Program-made: the position numbers and the translations under genes | Shown here: positions 1 to 10,387 of the stretch, in pieces | Layout of the letters: the number at the start of each line of letters is the position of its first letter | Position numbering within the stretch: the stretch's first letter is position 1 | The notes under the pieces: model-generated | Told to the model about the DNA's origin: nothing | Seen by the model: only the letters and a program-made list of their open reading frames with translations | Databases searched by the model: none | Origin: Cepaea nemoralis | Lineage: Eukaryota > Mollusca > Gastropoda > Stylommatophora > Helicidae | Direction: 5' to 3' | Assembly (NCBI GenBank): GCA_014155875.1 | Contig: JACEFZ010028321.1 | Coordinates: 208,752 to 272,751 of the forward strand | DNA: 64,000 nt

Positions 1-18
1 CCTCGAGGGGGTCCACCC

Positions 19-3000
19 ATGACTACTGGTGGTCACCTTCCCCTGTGCTGTGGAGTCAAGGCACAGAGGAGTAGGTTAAGAGCTATTGACCAAATACCCC
101 GGACACTCAACATACTACAGTGGAATGCCGAAGGAGTTTACAAGAAGAAAGACTCCCTAACACAGCGTCTTCATAAAGATAGAATAGATGTGGCATGCAT
201 TCAAGAGACACACCTCAACGCCAATCACAAATTCTCAGTCAGAGGATATCAGGCCACACGTTTCGACCGCGAAGGACACAAAGGAGGAGTTCTAATACTT
301 ACACGAAATACAATACCTTGCAGCGAAGTATCTGTGATCTCTGACAACCAAACGGAAATTATAGGTGTTGATATAATGATAAAGGACGTGAAAATAAGAA
401 TCTACAATCTGTATAGCCCAGCAGATAAGGACCTTACACTCTCAAACATGAAAATAACTGACACAAACTGCATTATTGTCGGAGACTTTAATAGCCGTTC
501 AGAAAGATGGGGATACCCAGATACTGACAAAAGAGGAGATGAATTGGAGGACTGGGAAATAGACTCAAATCTCCATCTACTCAACAAAGCGGATGACACA
601 CCGAGCTTCTACTCCAGAAGATGGCTTACCACTTCTACTCCAGACTTAGCTTTCTGCACAGGAGACATCCTCCACAAAATCGATCGCCATGTGCTGGACC
701 AATTAGCAGGTAGTGACCACAGACCAATCAAGCTTGAAATGAATATGGAGTATGTTCCACAGGAGCAAAAGCCCTTGCCCCGCTGGAATTACAAACGAGC
801 AGATTGGGACAGATTTGCCATACTAACAGACAAATATTGTGAAAACATAAATACACGATATGGCAACATAAAGCAAATGGTGGAAAGTCTAAACAGAGCG
901 ATAATACAGGCAGCCACTGAGTCCATTCCAAGAGGAGCGAGGAAAAATTACAAACCATACTGGACTGAAGAACTACAAAGTTTGGAGGACAAAGTTGAAG
1001 ATGCCAGGAAGACAGCAGAGAGAGAACAAACAATTGAAGCAAACATCTCTCTCAAAGCCATCTCAGCAAAATATAAAAGAACAGTAAATCAAACAACAAG
1101 AGATTGTTGGAGGGAAAAAACAGAAAACCTGAATTTTGACAGGGATGGAAACAAACTATGGAAACTAGTGAAAGCCATGAACAATGAAGGACCTAGAAAC
1201 AAACAAATAACAATTAAACAAGGAAATGCCTTGCTTACAGGCAAAAAGGCTGCAAATGCACTAATGGAACACTATGCAAATGCAAACCACATTGATATTA
1301 CAACCGAACAGAAGAAAGCAATCAAAGACAAACAGATACATCATAGAAATACAGAGACAGCAGCAGAATATATGATGGCAAATCTAACAATGGAAGAAAT
1401 GGAACAGGCAATGAATACCCTAAAAAAGAAGAAATCACCAGGAAAGGATGGAATCACAAATGAAATGCTAATAGGACTAGGCACCAAGGCAAAGAAGAAA
1501 CTACTAGCAGTCCTAAATAACAGCTGGAAGAGAGGAATAGTCCCACAGGCATGGAAGGAAGCTATACTAATACCAGTCCCAAAGAAAGGAAAAGACCTGG
1601 AAGAACCAAATGGCTATCGACCTATCAGTCTACTGAGCTGTGTAGGAAAATTAATGGAACGCATTATCAATGGCAGGCTAACATGGCATCTGGAAGAAAA
1701 CAAACTCTTAACACCACACCAAGCAGGATTCAGAAAATACAGATCCACTGAAGATCAAATAACCTATATAGCTCAGGAAATAGAGGATGCCTTCCAAGAG
1801 AAAAAGCACACACTAGCAGTCTGGATAGATTTAGAAAAAGCATTTGATAAAGTATGGAAGGAAGGACTGAAAGTAAAACTGCAAAACATGCATGTTTGTG
1901 GAAAAATGTATAAATGGATCAGCCACTACCTTGAGAACAGAACTGCCAGGACAAAAGTACAAGGACAAACAAGCAAAATGATGCTGCTGGAGCAAGGTGT
2001 CCCCCAAGGAGGAGTTCTTTCACCAACATTATTCCTAGCATATATAAATGACATCACAGAAAATTTTCCAGCCAGAGTACACACATCCTCCTTTGCAGAT
2101 GACCTAGCCATATGGACATCTGAAGAATATATTAGTACAGCTAACAGCAGAATACAGCAAGCCTTATTAGCGCTAGAGGACTGGTCAAAATCATGGCTAG
2201 TGAAGATAAGTGAGGAGAAAACAACATGCACAGTGTTCTCCCTCTCAAATAAAACTCAGCAACCTAAGCTGGTATTGAATGGAAAAATATTGCGCCATGA
2301 AGAAAATCCAAACTATCTAGGAGTCACCTTTGATCGTCGCCTGACATGGAAGACACAGGTTGAGAAAAATCGAACAAGAGCAAGGCAGAGAATGGCAATC
2401 ATGAAAAAGCTTGCTGGTACAACGTGGGGAGCAGATGAGAAAGTTCTCAAGAAGTTATATACTGGACGGGTGAGGCCAGTACTGGAATATGGCATTGCAG
2501 CTTGGGCAACAGCAGCTAAGTCAAACTTTAACAAAATAAGTAGAGTCCAAAACCAAGGAATGCGAATCATAACTGGAAGCCTGAAGACAACGCCTATTAA
2601 TGAACTAGAAAAGATCACTTGTTTACAACCAATGCAGGATAGAAGAGATAGCAGAGCCCAGCAACAAGCAGAAAAATTTAGAAGATTGACAGACCACCCT
2701 ATGTACAACAGATTTAATGGTTTTGGAAAGGGAAGACTGAAGCGTAGCAACTTTGTAGAAACTGCAAAACGAAGGATTAGGGCAGATCCTATACTTAACA
2801 TATCAACAGTCAAGCCCATACACAATGCACACAACTTCCCAGCTTGGAGACAGCAGCAACTGCCTGAGATGATAGAAAACATTCCTGGTATTGAGAAAAA
2901 GAACACTCAGCATGAAACCGAAAGAAGAGAAATAACCCTAAACTACATAAAAGAACATTACCCAAGCAGGAATTGGACCCATGCATATACAGATGGATCA

Positions 3001-3771
3001 GCCAAAAATTCAATAGAGAATGGAGGAGGAGGAATTCTCCTAAATTTAAAAAATGGAGTGAAAAAAACACATTCAATGGCAACTGGAAAATTTTCAAGTA
3101 ACTTCAAAGCGGAGGTAGAGGCTTTGAAAACTGCAGCAGAAATGCTCCTGATGGAGGAAAATAAAGAGAAGCAAATAGCTATCTTCACAGATGCAAAGTC
3201 AGCTGTCTCAATACTCAAGAGCAATAACAGCACAGAACTAACTGACCTAAGAGCAGCACTCCATGGTCTATGCCAGAAATCCAAAAAAGTTGTAATACAG
3301 TGGATCCCATCACATTGCAGTATACCTGGAAACGAAGAGGCTGACAGACTGGCAAAAGAGGGCGGACGACTACCACAGCCTGACATAGACATAACCTATA
3401 ATGAGGCAAAGAGGTTGATAAAAAGCACTTATAGAACCAAATGGGAATCTGAGCATCCAGGCCATCAGAAGGATGATGCATATTACAAACTCGACCGAAG
3501 AGAACAAGTAGCAATCTTCAGACTCCGCACAGGACATAACAGGCTGAAATACCACTTGTTCAATAAACTAAAGATAGGAGATACTGATGAATGTAATTGT
3601 AGAACTGGAAAAATGACAGCAAAACATTTGCTGCAGGATTGCCCAACGTATGCAGAACAGAGAAAGATATTTTGGCCCACACCTGCTTCATTTGAGGACA
3701 AGCTCTATGGAGATATCAACAAGCTCAAGTTGACCGCAGCTTACTTTAACTACATACAGGTTGACATTTAA
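19..3771 (+). CDS. LINE ORF2: endonuclease, reverse transcriptase, RNase H
   Basis: 1250 codons without interruption. The frame is open to base 1, so the Met at 19 is not necessarily the start. Domains in order: APE-type endonuclease (about 28-240), with LQWNAEG, CIQETHL, VGDFNSR near 154 and catalytic SDHRP near 232; reverse transcriptase (about 510-780), with NGYRPISLL, WIDLEKAFDKVW, GVPQGGVLSPTL and FADD at about 692-695; RNase H (about 985-1110), with YTDGSAKNS, FKAEVEAL, IFTDAKSAV and WIPSHCSIPGNEEADRLAKE; then a C-terminal CNCRTGKMTAKHLLQDCP CCHC-like motif. The protein nicks target DNA and primes reverse transcription of its own RNA. All catalytic residues I looked for are present, so the protein looks competent. 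Confidence 0.93.
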   Translation: MTTGGHLPLCCGVKAQRSRLRAIDQIPRTLNILQWNAEGVYKKKDSLTQRLHKDRIDVACIQETHLNANHKFSVRGYQATRFDREGHKGGVLILTRNTIPCSEVSVISDNQTEIIGVDIMIKDVKIRIYNLYSPADKDLTLSNMKITDTNCIIVGDFNSRSERWGYPDTDKRGDELEDWEIDSNLHLLNKADDTPSFYSRRWLTTSTPDLAFCTGDILHKIDRHVLDQLAGSDHRPIKLEMNMEYVPQEQKPLPRWNYKRADWDRFAILTDKYCENINTRYGNIKQMVESLNRAIIQAATESIPRGARKNYKPYWTEELQSLEDKVEDARKTAEREQTIEANISLKAISAKYKRTVNQTTRDCWREKTENLNFDRDGNKLWKLVKAMNNEGPRNKQITIKQGNALLTGKKAANALMEHYANANHIDITTEQKKAIKDKQIHHRNTETAAEYMMANLTMEEMEQAMNTLKKKKSPGKDGITNEMLIGLGTKAKKKLLAVLNNSWKRGIVPQAWKEAILIPVPKKGKDLEEPNGYRPISLLSCVGKLMERIINGRLTWHLEENKLLTPHQAGFRKYRSTEDQITYIAQEIEDAFQEKKHTLAVWIDLEKAFDKVWKEGLKVKLQNMHVCGKMYKWISHYLENRTARTKVQGQTSKMMLLEQGVPQGGVLSPTLFLAYINDITENFPARVHTSSFADDLAIWTSEEYISTANSRIQQALLALEDWSKSWLVKISEEKTTCTVFSLSNKTQQPKLVLNGKILRHEENPNYLGVTFDRRLTWKTQVEKNRTRARQRMAIMKKLAGTTWGADEKVLKKLYTGRVRPVLEYGIAAWATAAKSNFNKISRVQNQGMRIITGSLKTTPINELEKITCLQPMQDRRDSRAQQQAEKFRRLTDHPMYNRFNGFGKGRLKRSNFVETAKRRIRADPILNISTVKPIHNAHNFPAWRQQQLPEMIENIPGIEKKNTQHETERREITLNYIKEHYPSRNWTHAYTDGSAKNSIENGGGGILLNLKNGVKKTHSMATGKFSSNFKAEVEALKTAAEMLLMEENKEKQIAIFTDAKSAVSILKSNNSTELTDLRAALHGLCQKSKKVVIQWIPSHCSIPGNEEADRLAKEGGRLPQPDIDITYNEAKRLIKSTYRTKWESEHPGHQKDDAYYKLDRREQVAIFRLRTGHNRLKYHLFNKLKIGDTDECNCRTGKMTAKHLLQDCPTYAEQRKIFWPTPASFEDKLYGDINKLKLTAAYFNYIQVDI

Positions 3772-3777
3772 AGGTGC

Positions 3778-4070
3778 ATGAAGACCCAGAGGCATGAAAT
3801 GAAATATTGCTTGGATAGCAAATCCATTATGTGGAAAGTCCAAATCGAAAGCTCGCTGTGTGGGCTTCATAAAAGGTGGAAAAGTGTCCTAGTGGCACGA
3901 AATGGAATATTGCTTGATAGCAAATCCATTACGTGGAAAGTCCGAATCAAAAGCCCATTGTGTGGGCTTCATAAAAGGTGGAAAAGTGTCCTAGTGGCAT
4001 GAAATGGAATATTGCTTGGATAGCAAGTCCATTACGTGGAAAGTCCGAATCGAAAGCTCACTGTGTGGAT
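3778..4070 (+). repeat. Tandem repeat in LINE 3' UTR, about 103 bp x 2.8
   Basis: Three successive copies of a roughly 103-base unit. The landmark ATATTGCTTG recurs at about 3804, 3907 and 4009, each followed by a TAGCAA-TCCATTA-GTGGAAAGTCC block and, in two copies, by CTTCATAAAAGGTGGAAAAG. It begins directly after the ORF stop. The third copy runs into the 3' module (about 4060-4440) that is also present, twice, in the element at 11405-13065. Confidence 0.85.
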
Positions 4071-4702
4071 GTCATCTGCAGACTGCATACTTCTGGTTTC
4101 CGGAAGAACAGCCTATGGTGAACGGAAGGCCCAATATACGGAAGTGAGGCTAAGCAGCCATGTGCAGGACGTGACGATTCCTTGGGTGAGCCCAGTACCA
4201 GAGCGCTATGTATCGGCTCTGCAAGTATGGAAGCCTCCTTGGATGGCGGGGAATGCCCATGGTCTGCCCCTGCCTTCCCTTGAGGGCTGACCAGGATCTT
4301 TGGCTGTTCTATATGGACCAGCTGGGATGGGGGATAACACCACAACAGTGAGAGTCAAACGTCCTAAGAAACCCCCGGGAAGGTTAACCCGGTCAACAAA
4401 TGCCCGCAGAAGTCGGATGTGTCGGCCTAACGGCGCAAGAACGCAGCTCTGCTGTAAACAGGCACAACGCAATCACATCCGAAAAAAAACTCCGGATGAA
4501 CGAAGAAGAAGATATACATGATAGGCTACAGTGTTAATATTCTTTGCTTCTCTTCTGGGCTGTGGTAATACATGAGTGGATGAAGACTGTGCATGTGTTT
4601 TTGTCACATCGTGAGGTGAAGAAAGGCTGCCTGTTCCTGCCGGTCAAGAATGTGCAAGTTTCTGATCTACATAATGCTTATGCTAATATCAGTAATTTAC
4701 AT

Positions 4703-4930
4703 ACATAGCCTTTACAGGATGGCACAGTCAACCCCAGTATGTTTTGGCTGTTTGTGATTTCTTGGTAACTTTACATTCAGTAGTTTCCTTTGCTTTCTGA
4801 ACGACCAGCACTCATACCAGTGTATGAAAACCAACGGAATACTGTCTGCTTCCAAATAACCAGCATTTGTGTTTCGAACCTGGTATGCAATATTACGAAT
4901 TGTGTTCGTAACCCCTTCATCACAGAGCCA
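4703..4930 (-). mobile_element. tRNA-derived SINE, family 1, copy A
   Basis: One of at least five copies of a SINE family in the window. On the - strand it runs from a tRNA-like head (GTTACGAACACAATTCG-type region followed by a B-box-like GTTCGAAACAC) to the conserved tail CTGTAAAGGCTATG. Family landmarks are GGTCGTTCAGAAAGCAA in the body and TGACTGT.AT.CTGTAAAGGATATGCA-like ends. Transcription would be from internal Pol III boxes. The copy is diverged and carries a CATCATCATC microsatellite next to its head. Confidence 0.75.
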
Positions 4931-5019
4931 TATGATATATCATCATCATCATCTTCCACTTCTGCCGTCAAGCGTCGTGGGGAGGAATAATTTATATAAT
5001 ATATAACAGAACATATAAT

Positions 5020-5080
5020 CAATCAATCAATTAATCATGTGCCATGCCGGAAAGCGTGGGCAGTCATGACTCGCCATTTC
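5020..5080 (-). mobile_element. 61-bp extreme 5'-truncated LINE end with TSD
   Basis: On the - strand this is the last 60 or so bases of the same LINE family as 35497-36212: GGCGAGTCATGACTGCCCAC, then CTTTCCGGCATGGCACATGA and a GATTGATTGATT tail. It is bracketed by the 9-bp duplication ACATATAAT at 5011-5019 and 5081-5089, so it is a real retrotransposition event in which reverse transcription stopped almost at once. Confidence 0.82.
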
Positions 5081-5113
5081 ACATATAATAAAAAAAAATA
5101 AAATAAAAATTAA

Positions 5114-5321
5114 GTTGCATGTCCTTCACAGGACGTTGCAGTCAACCCCAGCATTTTCACTTTTCATGATTCCTGGGCACATTTTACGTTCATTAGTTTG
5201 CCATTGCTTTCTGAACGACCGGCTCCTATACCTTTAAAAAAAAAACCAGCACCGCTGTGTTTCAAACCCGGGTATACAGGCTCACAAACCGCATTCGCAA
5301 GCCCTTAGCCATAGAGACCGA
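5114..5321 (-). mobile_element. tRNA-derived SINE, family 1, copy B
   Basis: Second copy of SINE family 1, head at the right (GTGAATCGGTCTCTATGGCT on the - strand) and tail at the left (GTCCTGTGAAGGACATGCAA) followed by an AT-rich tail. It is flanked by TTCACATATAATA on both sides (around 5078-5090 and 5322-5334). This overlaps the duplication made by the 61-bp LINE end next to it, so the SINE landed in or beside that site. Confidence 0.75.
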
Positions 5322-5463
5322 TTCACATATAATAGCCTATGCTAAATAAGACATGGTCTTTGAATTCCCCATGATTTTCACTGTGTATTCTACATTGCAC
5401 TTCTCCTGTGACTGCTCATCTTTTGTTATATGAATAACTGTTACATCTCTGTCTGCCCTGTAG

Positions 5464-5664
5464 GTTTTGGCTTGGGTTTGGCCAAACGTCTTCATGAGGT
5501 TGGGTTTACAGTGTTTGCCACATGTTTGAACCTTGAAAGTGATGGTGCCAAATCTTTGCAAAACCTGGCATCTGACAGACTGAAGGTCATAAATCTGGAC
5601 ATCACCAATGATGACAGTGTAGGAAGGTGTCAGAGACAAGTTAAAGAGGCATGTGAAAACACAG
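5464..5664 (+). CDS. BDH1: BDH1-like SDR, exon with Rossmann-fold start
   Basis: First visible exon of a short-chain dehydrogenase/reductase. It is bounded by a polypyrimidine tract ending in TAG at 5463 and by a strong donor GTGAGT at 5665. It enters in phase 1 and leaves in phase 1 and encodes about 67 residues beginning GFGLGLAKRLHEVGF, the second half of the NAD(P)-binding TGxxxGxG glycine motif, so the exon holding TGCD and the N-terminal targeting region must lie upstream of the window. The segment SDRLKVINLDIT carries the acidic residue after beta-4 that contacts adenine. Exon order and sequence (FATC, then SDRLK) match mitochondrial D-beta-hydroxybutyrate dehydrogenase better than retinol or 17-beta-hydroxysteroid dehydrogenases. 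BDH1 interconverts 3-hydroxybutyrate and acetoacetate with NAD(H). A related SDR of the 9C group remains possible. Confidence 0.82.
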
Positions 5665-6261
5665 GTGAGTAAATATCAGAGAGTATGAGTGAACTAGCTT
5701 TACTAAATGAGGATATACAATGAGCATAATAAATATATACATTTTGTTTGGGACAGATATTTACATTGAAACATTTTATTGAAACATGGTCACATGAGGA
5801 CAGACTTGAAAACTATGACTGTGTAATGCTGAATGTATTTGGAGAACATTTATAACTGAAAAAGATATTCAGGAAACAAAAATGAAAAGAAAGATGCAAA
5901 AAATATTGGTTATTGAAAGAAGGTAGAAATGGGAGTGGGAATAAAAATTAAAACAGATATATAATAAATAGATGTCCCAAAAGGTGATAGAAGATGATAA
6001 ATGAAATAGGATGATGACAGAACTTATACTAACTTGGATTGATGTATGGTGTGTTCCACTTAAGTCTCTGTAAGATTATAAGATCTCTTATTGCCGACTT
6101 TATTTGCCAGCTTGACCAGACACTTTAATCTAATGAATGACAAACATGACTTTAAGTATCTAAACATGGATGGCAGGATTTTGTTGGAATTTGTCATCCA
6201 ATATCGAGACCACAGCACTCAGTACATTTCCATGTGTGCTCCAGCTCCCTCAGTTGTTAAG
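5665..6261 (+). other. Intron sequence without recognised feature
   Basis: AT-rich intronic sequence between the donor at 5665 and the start of the minisatellite. I see no ORF of note, no SINE boxes and no repeat structure. Confidence 0.6.
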
Positions 6262-7303
6262 AGTATATAAACTTAGTTCTAGTAGCTACATATGTCAACA
6301 GTATATAAACTTAGTTATAGTAGCTACATATGTCAACAGTATATAAACTTAGTTCTAGTAGCTACATATGTCAACAGTATATAAACCTAGTTCTAGTAGC
6401 TACAGATGTCAACAGTATATAAACCTAGTTCTAGTAGCTACAGATGTCAACAGTATACAAACTTAGTTCTAGTAGCTACAGATGTCAACAGTATACAAAC
6501 TTAGTTCTAGTAGCTACATATGTCAACAGTATATAAACTTAGTTCTAGTAGCTACAGATGTCAACAGTATATAAACCTAGTTCTAGTAGCTACAGATGTC
6601 AACAGTATATAAACTTAGTTCTAGTAGCTACAGATGTCAACAGTATATAAACTTAGTTCTAGTAGCTACAGATGTCAACAGTATATAAACCTAGTTCTAG
6701 TAGCTACAGATGTCAACAGTATATAAACTTAGTTCTAGTAGCTACAGATGTCAACAGTATATAAACTTAGTTCTAGTAGCTACAGATGTCAACAGTATAT
6801 AAACCTAGTTCTAGTAGCTACAGATGTCAACAGTATATAAACTTAGTTCTAGTAGCTACAGATGTCAACAGTATATAAACTTAGTTCTAGTAGCTACAGA
6901 TGTCAACAGTATATAAACTTAGTTCTAGTAGCTACAGATGTCAACAGTATATAAACCTAGTTCTAGTAGCTACAGATGTCAACAGTATACAAACTTAGTT
7001 CTAGTAGCTACAGATGTCAACAGTATATAAACCTAGTTCTAGTAGCTACAGATGTCAACAGTATACAAACTTAGTTCTAGTAGCTACAGATGTCAACAGT
7101 ATATAAACCTAGTTCTAGTAGCTACAGATGTCAACAGTATACAAACTTAGTTCTAGTAGCTACATATGTCAACAGTATATAAACTTAGTTCTAGTAGGTA
7201 CAGATGTCAACAGTATACAAACTTAGTTCTAGTAGCTACAGATGTCAACAGTATATAAACTTAGTTCTAGTAGCTACAGATGTCAACAGTATATAAACCT
7301 AGT
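6262..7303 (+). repeat. 38-bp minisatellite, block 1 (about 27 copies)
   Basis: Head-to-tail 38-base units built as AGTATATAAACTTAGTTCTA followed by GTAGCTACAGATGTCAAC. Variants are few and recurrent: ACAGATG/ACATATG, AAACTT/AAACCT, TATATAAAC/TATACAAAC. The shared variants in runs point to homogenisation by unequal exchange or replication slippage. Each unit carries a TATATAAA string. The array was split by a LINE at 7304. Confidence 0.95.
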
Positions 7304-7318
7304 TAGTTAGTCGACAGA

Positions 7319-9778
7319 TCATCCTCGTTGCACATCGGACCATTCAGTCCATAAGTGCTCGGATCCCCTCCTCAGCAAATCCCGCAGCGTGTAGCGGCTA
7401 ACGACGCCAGTTCTGTGTTGGTTTATCAATCTTCTTTGGCTTCCTGCGTAGTGTTCTTGTTTGGCCACCCCTCTTTTAATTTGCTGCTCTCGCAGTCTGG
7501 CCATTGTTGTAGATTCACAGTCATCACTTGGTTCTTGCAAAAGTCTCACTTCTCGTAGAGCATTCAGAATGTCAGCCTGGTCCATGGCGCGTCCGCCCTC
7601 AACAGTAGCCTCACCTGCGAGCTTGTCAGCCCGCTCATTTCCTTGTACTCCCGCATGCCCTGGCACGAAGATGAAACTAATCTTTGCCAGCCGAGACCGC
7701 TTCAGAGGCAGCAACCATTCTCTTCGGATCGACCCCTCCTCTATCCTCTTGATCATGTTCATCGAGTCGCTAAGGAAACAAGCCCTAGTGAATGTCTGTG
7801 TCTCGAGCCATGTTATTGCTTTACTTACTGCCATGACTTCCATGGTCAGGCTACTTGTGGTTTCAGTGAAAGCACCAGAGTCCTCCTTCACAATTCTCCC
7901 TCCGGCCCGAGCTGTAAAGGCCCATGAGCTTCTCACATGTCGGACGACCGACCCATCTGTGTAGATGACCGCGTCACTGTCTAGCGAATTCTCGAAAATC
8001 AACGCTTGTACTTCAGCCTCAACAGCAGCCGGATTTTCTTGTCTGCATTTTCTATCTAGTTGGATGCAAACTGAAAAGGATGTGCAGAAGTCTGTTGGCA
8101 CTTGCACCCACTCCTCGCCAGGTTCTAAGTCCTCAAGTGAACACACCTGTTGAAGAATGTCCTCGGCTTGACCCATCCACGACCGTCCTCTTTTTAACCT
8201 GCTGCCCTTCACCTTCCTAATTTCACTATGCAGTGGATGCTGTGTGTTTGCGTTAATTCTGAGGTAGGCACGTGCCCTGCAAACTTGCATTCTCTCTTCA
8301 ATGGTTGGAAAATCAAGAAGGTAGCGCATCGCCCTGCATGCTGTATCTCTTGTACATCCAAGAATAATGCGCATAGCTTCATTCTGTATCCTTTCCATCC
8401 TTTCTATCTGCTTATGGCTGAGAGTCAGGATTGCCATTGCATACTCCAAAACAGACATGACCAGCCCCTCGTACAGAAGACATAGATGGCGCTGCTCACA
8501 GTTTGCTGCCGCCATCACCCGCATCGCTGCCAAACCCCGCTTGGCCTTTGTTATCACCTGGTCTATGTGCACATTATAAGCAAGGCTTCGATCAAACCGT
8601 ATCCCCAGGTAATTCATTGCCTGCATTCTTTCCACCGTCTCTGAACACAGCATTACAGTTGGTGTTGGATTGTTGACAATATGATTATTCAACGAGAACC
8701 AAGTCACTGTTGCCTTTGTTGGGTTGACCATTGCCCCAGCTTCATCACACCAAGTACTTATGCGATTGAGTTCGGTTTGTAGTTCCACAGCAACCTCCTC
8801 TCTATCCTTACCCTGACGATACACTAAAACATCATCGGCATATGACAATGTCCTGCCAGGTCCAGTGATCTGCTCACTGGTGATTCTCACTGTGTAGGCG
8901 TTGAACAGTACCGGAGATAATGGTGATCCCTGTGGTAGGCCAGGATATATTGTTGTTGGTTCCGAAGTCCAACTGCCACATCTAAAAACTACTTTCCGTT
9001 GGAAGAGAGCTGCAGCGATCCAACTAAGGAGGAATGGACTTACGTTTAGTTCAAGAAGCTGAAACATTAAAAAATCCAGTGGTACTCTGTTGTATGCGTC
9101 CTCAAGATCAATCGCTGCAGCAACGGTTTCAGTGCCTGAGTGGAAACCTTCATAGACATCGTGGGCAAAGACTGCTGCATTGGTCCAGGTTTCTCTTTTT
9201 GGACGGTACCCACCCAGGGTAGGTGGGAAAACACCTTGCCTCTCTAGTTGGCTTGATATTTTCCTGGCAATTACCTTCTCCAGCAGCTTGCCTATTGTAT
9301 TCTGCATGGTTATAATTCGATATCCCTGAATTTTCTTGTGGTCTTTGTCAGGCTTCGGCAAGGGAATCAGATAGCTGTGTAACCATTCCTCCTTGATGCT
9401 AGCACTCCCTATACTGTTGTTGTACATGTCTGCTAGTTTCTCTAGCTCATTGTCGGTACACCTATTTATGTCGTCGTATCTTATGCCATCAGGACCTGGA
9501 GCACTGTTTTTTGATCGTCGAAGCACAGCCTTGATTTCTTTCACTGTCACTGTGTCTTCATCCGAAGTGTTCTGGGCCTTGCATCTGTCTGAGGTGACCT
9601 CCTTGGCCAGATTCCGGCCTCCCATGTCTGTCTGGTTGCTCTGCTCAAGGTAGCGTTCAAAGAGGGCTTTGCCCTTGTCCTCGTCAGTCCTCTGCCAGAT
9701 GAGGTCAGCACCTTGGAAGTCAGAAATGCTCTTATTCTTGACTACACCACTCATGCTTTTATGTAGTCGCCAGAACAA
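7319..9778 (-). CDS. LINE reverse transcriptase-RNase H fragment, 819 codons
   Basis: Long open frame with reverse transcriptase motifs APGPDGIRYDDI, IQGYRIITMQNTIGKLLEKV, AIDLEDAYNRVP, GLPQGSPLSPVLFNAY and SYADDVLVY (about residue 312), a thumb region NYLGIRFDRSL, and RNase H with YTDGS (about 604), LTMEVMAVSKA, FLSDSMNM and VPGHAGVQGNERADKLAGE. The frame continues the same ORF as the endonuclease remnant upstream, but two frameshifts separate them. No C-terminal CCHC is seen before the stop at 7319. The Met at 9778 is only the first in the open frame, not a real start. Confidence 0.88.
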   Translation of the reverse strand: MFWRLHKSMSGVVKNKSISDFQGADLIWQRTDEDKGKALFERYLEQSNQTDMGGRNLAKEVTSDRCKAQNTSDEDTVTVKEIKAVLRRSKNSAPGPDGIRYDDINRCTDNELEKLADMYNNSIGSASIKEEWLHSYLIPLPKPDKDHKKIQGYRIITMQNTIGKLLEKVIARKISSQLERQGVFPPTLGGYRPKRETWTNAAVFAHDVYEGFHSGTETVAAAIDLEDAYNRVPLDFLMFQLLELNVSPFLLSWIAAALFQRKVVFRCGSWTSEPTTIYPGLPQGSPLSPVLFNAYTVRITSEQITGPGRTLSYADDVLVYRQGKDREEVAVELQTELNRISTWCDEAGAMVNPTKATVTWFSLNNHIVNNPTPTVMLCSETVERMQAMNYLGIRFDRSLAYNVHIDQVITKAKRGLAAMRVMAAANCEQRHLCLLYEGLVMSVLEYAMAILTLSHKQIERMERIQNEAMRIILGCTRDTACRAMRYLLDFPTIEERMQVCRARAYLRINANTQHPLHSEIRKVKGSRLKRGRSWMGQAEDILQQVCSLEDLEPGEEWVQVPTDFCTSFSVCIQLDRKCRQENPAAVEAEVQALIFENSLDSDAVIYTDGSVVRHVRSSWAFTARAGGRIVKEDSGAFTETTSSLTMEVMAVSKAITWLETQTFTRACFLSDSMNMIKRIEEGSIRREWLLPLKRSRLAKISFIFVPGHAGVQGNERADKLAGEATVEGGRAMDQADILNALREVRLLQEPSDDCESTTMARLREQQIKRGVAKQEHYAGSQRRLINQHRTGVVSRYTLRDLLRRGSEHLWTEWSDVQRG

Positions 9779-10387
9779 TTTCAGTGACTTGTCTGTGCTT
9801 ACACACCTCTGCCCATTTTTCGCTTTTAACCACCGTGACCAGTTTTTTGAAATAGCTTACTTTTGTGTGCATCTCTCTTTCTAAGTGCAAGCAGGGACTA
9901 GGATGACCAGCTCTGTTCTTCTTGGCATTTTGCCATCTCCTTACAGCACCACGCTTATCCACCCAAGCCTTCTCCACCTCGAAACTCCACCACGGTGGCT
10001 GCTCCCAGCTTTTTTTCCTTTTCTTCCTGCCTGAAACGTTCTGCGCTTGTCACGTCTTATTTTACTCACCACATCTTGCCCTGTACTGTCATACTGGAAC
10101 GTCTTTACCTTTAGCTTGTGCTGCCTGGTTCTGCCTTTCTCCACCAATATACTGCATGGGTGGTGGTCGCTGCCATGGTGTCCTAGGACACCCCATCTAC
10201 ACACTGTAGTGAGTGAAGGTGAAACTAGCGCCAGATCAATAGCACTGTCCTCATCGCCTGGACGGCTTGCTGTCCTGGTGACACAGCCACTGTTGATACA
10301 AACCAGGTCGATGGTTTCCAGTGCAGTCTCGAGCTCCTCCCCTTGTGTATTGGAGGAAGTGTTTCCCCATGATCTGCCTTTAGCGTT
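9779..10387 (-). pseudogene. Endonuclease C-terminal half and linker of the same LINE
   Basis: On the - strand, NAKGRSWGNTSS starts at 10387, followed by DSAIDLALVSPSL and GSDHHPC, the DFNAK, D and SDHH catalytic motifs of an APE-type endonuclease. This frame ends at a stop near 9941. The linker (VEKAWVDKRGAVRRWQNAKK) continues one frame over from 9977, and the RT frame resumes at 9778. Two frameshifts therefore inactivate this copy in addition to the 5' truncation. Confidence 0.78.

Larger units (their letters stand above)
1..4516 (+). mobile_element. Nimb/I-type LINE, 5' end outside window
   Basis: Non-LTR retrotransposon inserted in the sense direction upstream of the first visible host exon. 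The window opens inside it; ORF1 must lie to the left. The body is an intact endonuclease-RT-RNase H ORF, then about 740 bases of 3' UTR with internal repeats, and a terminus reading CTCCGGATGAACGAAGAAGA. The same terminus (CTCCGGATGATCGCAAAGAA) closes the non-autonomous element at 11405-13065, which fixes the 3' end near 4516. RNase H combined with an APE-type endonuclease places it in the I group; Nimb elements of snails are the closest known type. The intact ORF suggests recent activity. Confidence 0.85.

Noticed and set aside
2313..2906. 197-codon ORF on the - strand within the LINE ORF2
   Set aside because: Antisense shadow of the 1250-codon LINE ORF.
5430..5672. Stand-alone 80-codon gene starting MNNCYISVCPVGFG
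   Set aside because: The start is in the intron; splice sites at 5463 and 5665 and the joining phase show it is an exon of the dehydrogenase.
6262..7303. CRISPR-like array (regular 38-bp repeats)
   Set aside because: Repeats are contiguous with no unique spacers, in an animal intron; it is a minisatellite.
7461..7964. 167-codon + strand ORF
   Set aside because: Shadow of the RNase H part of the - strand LINE ORF.
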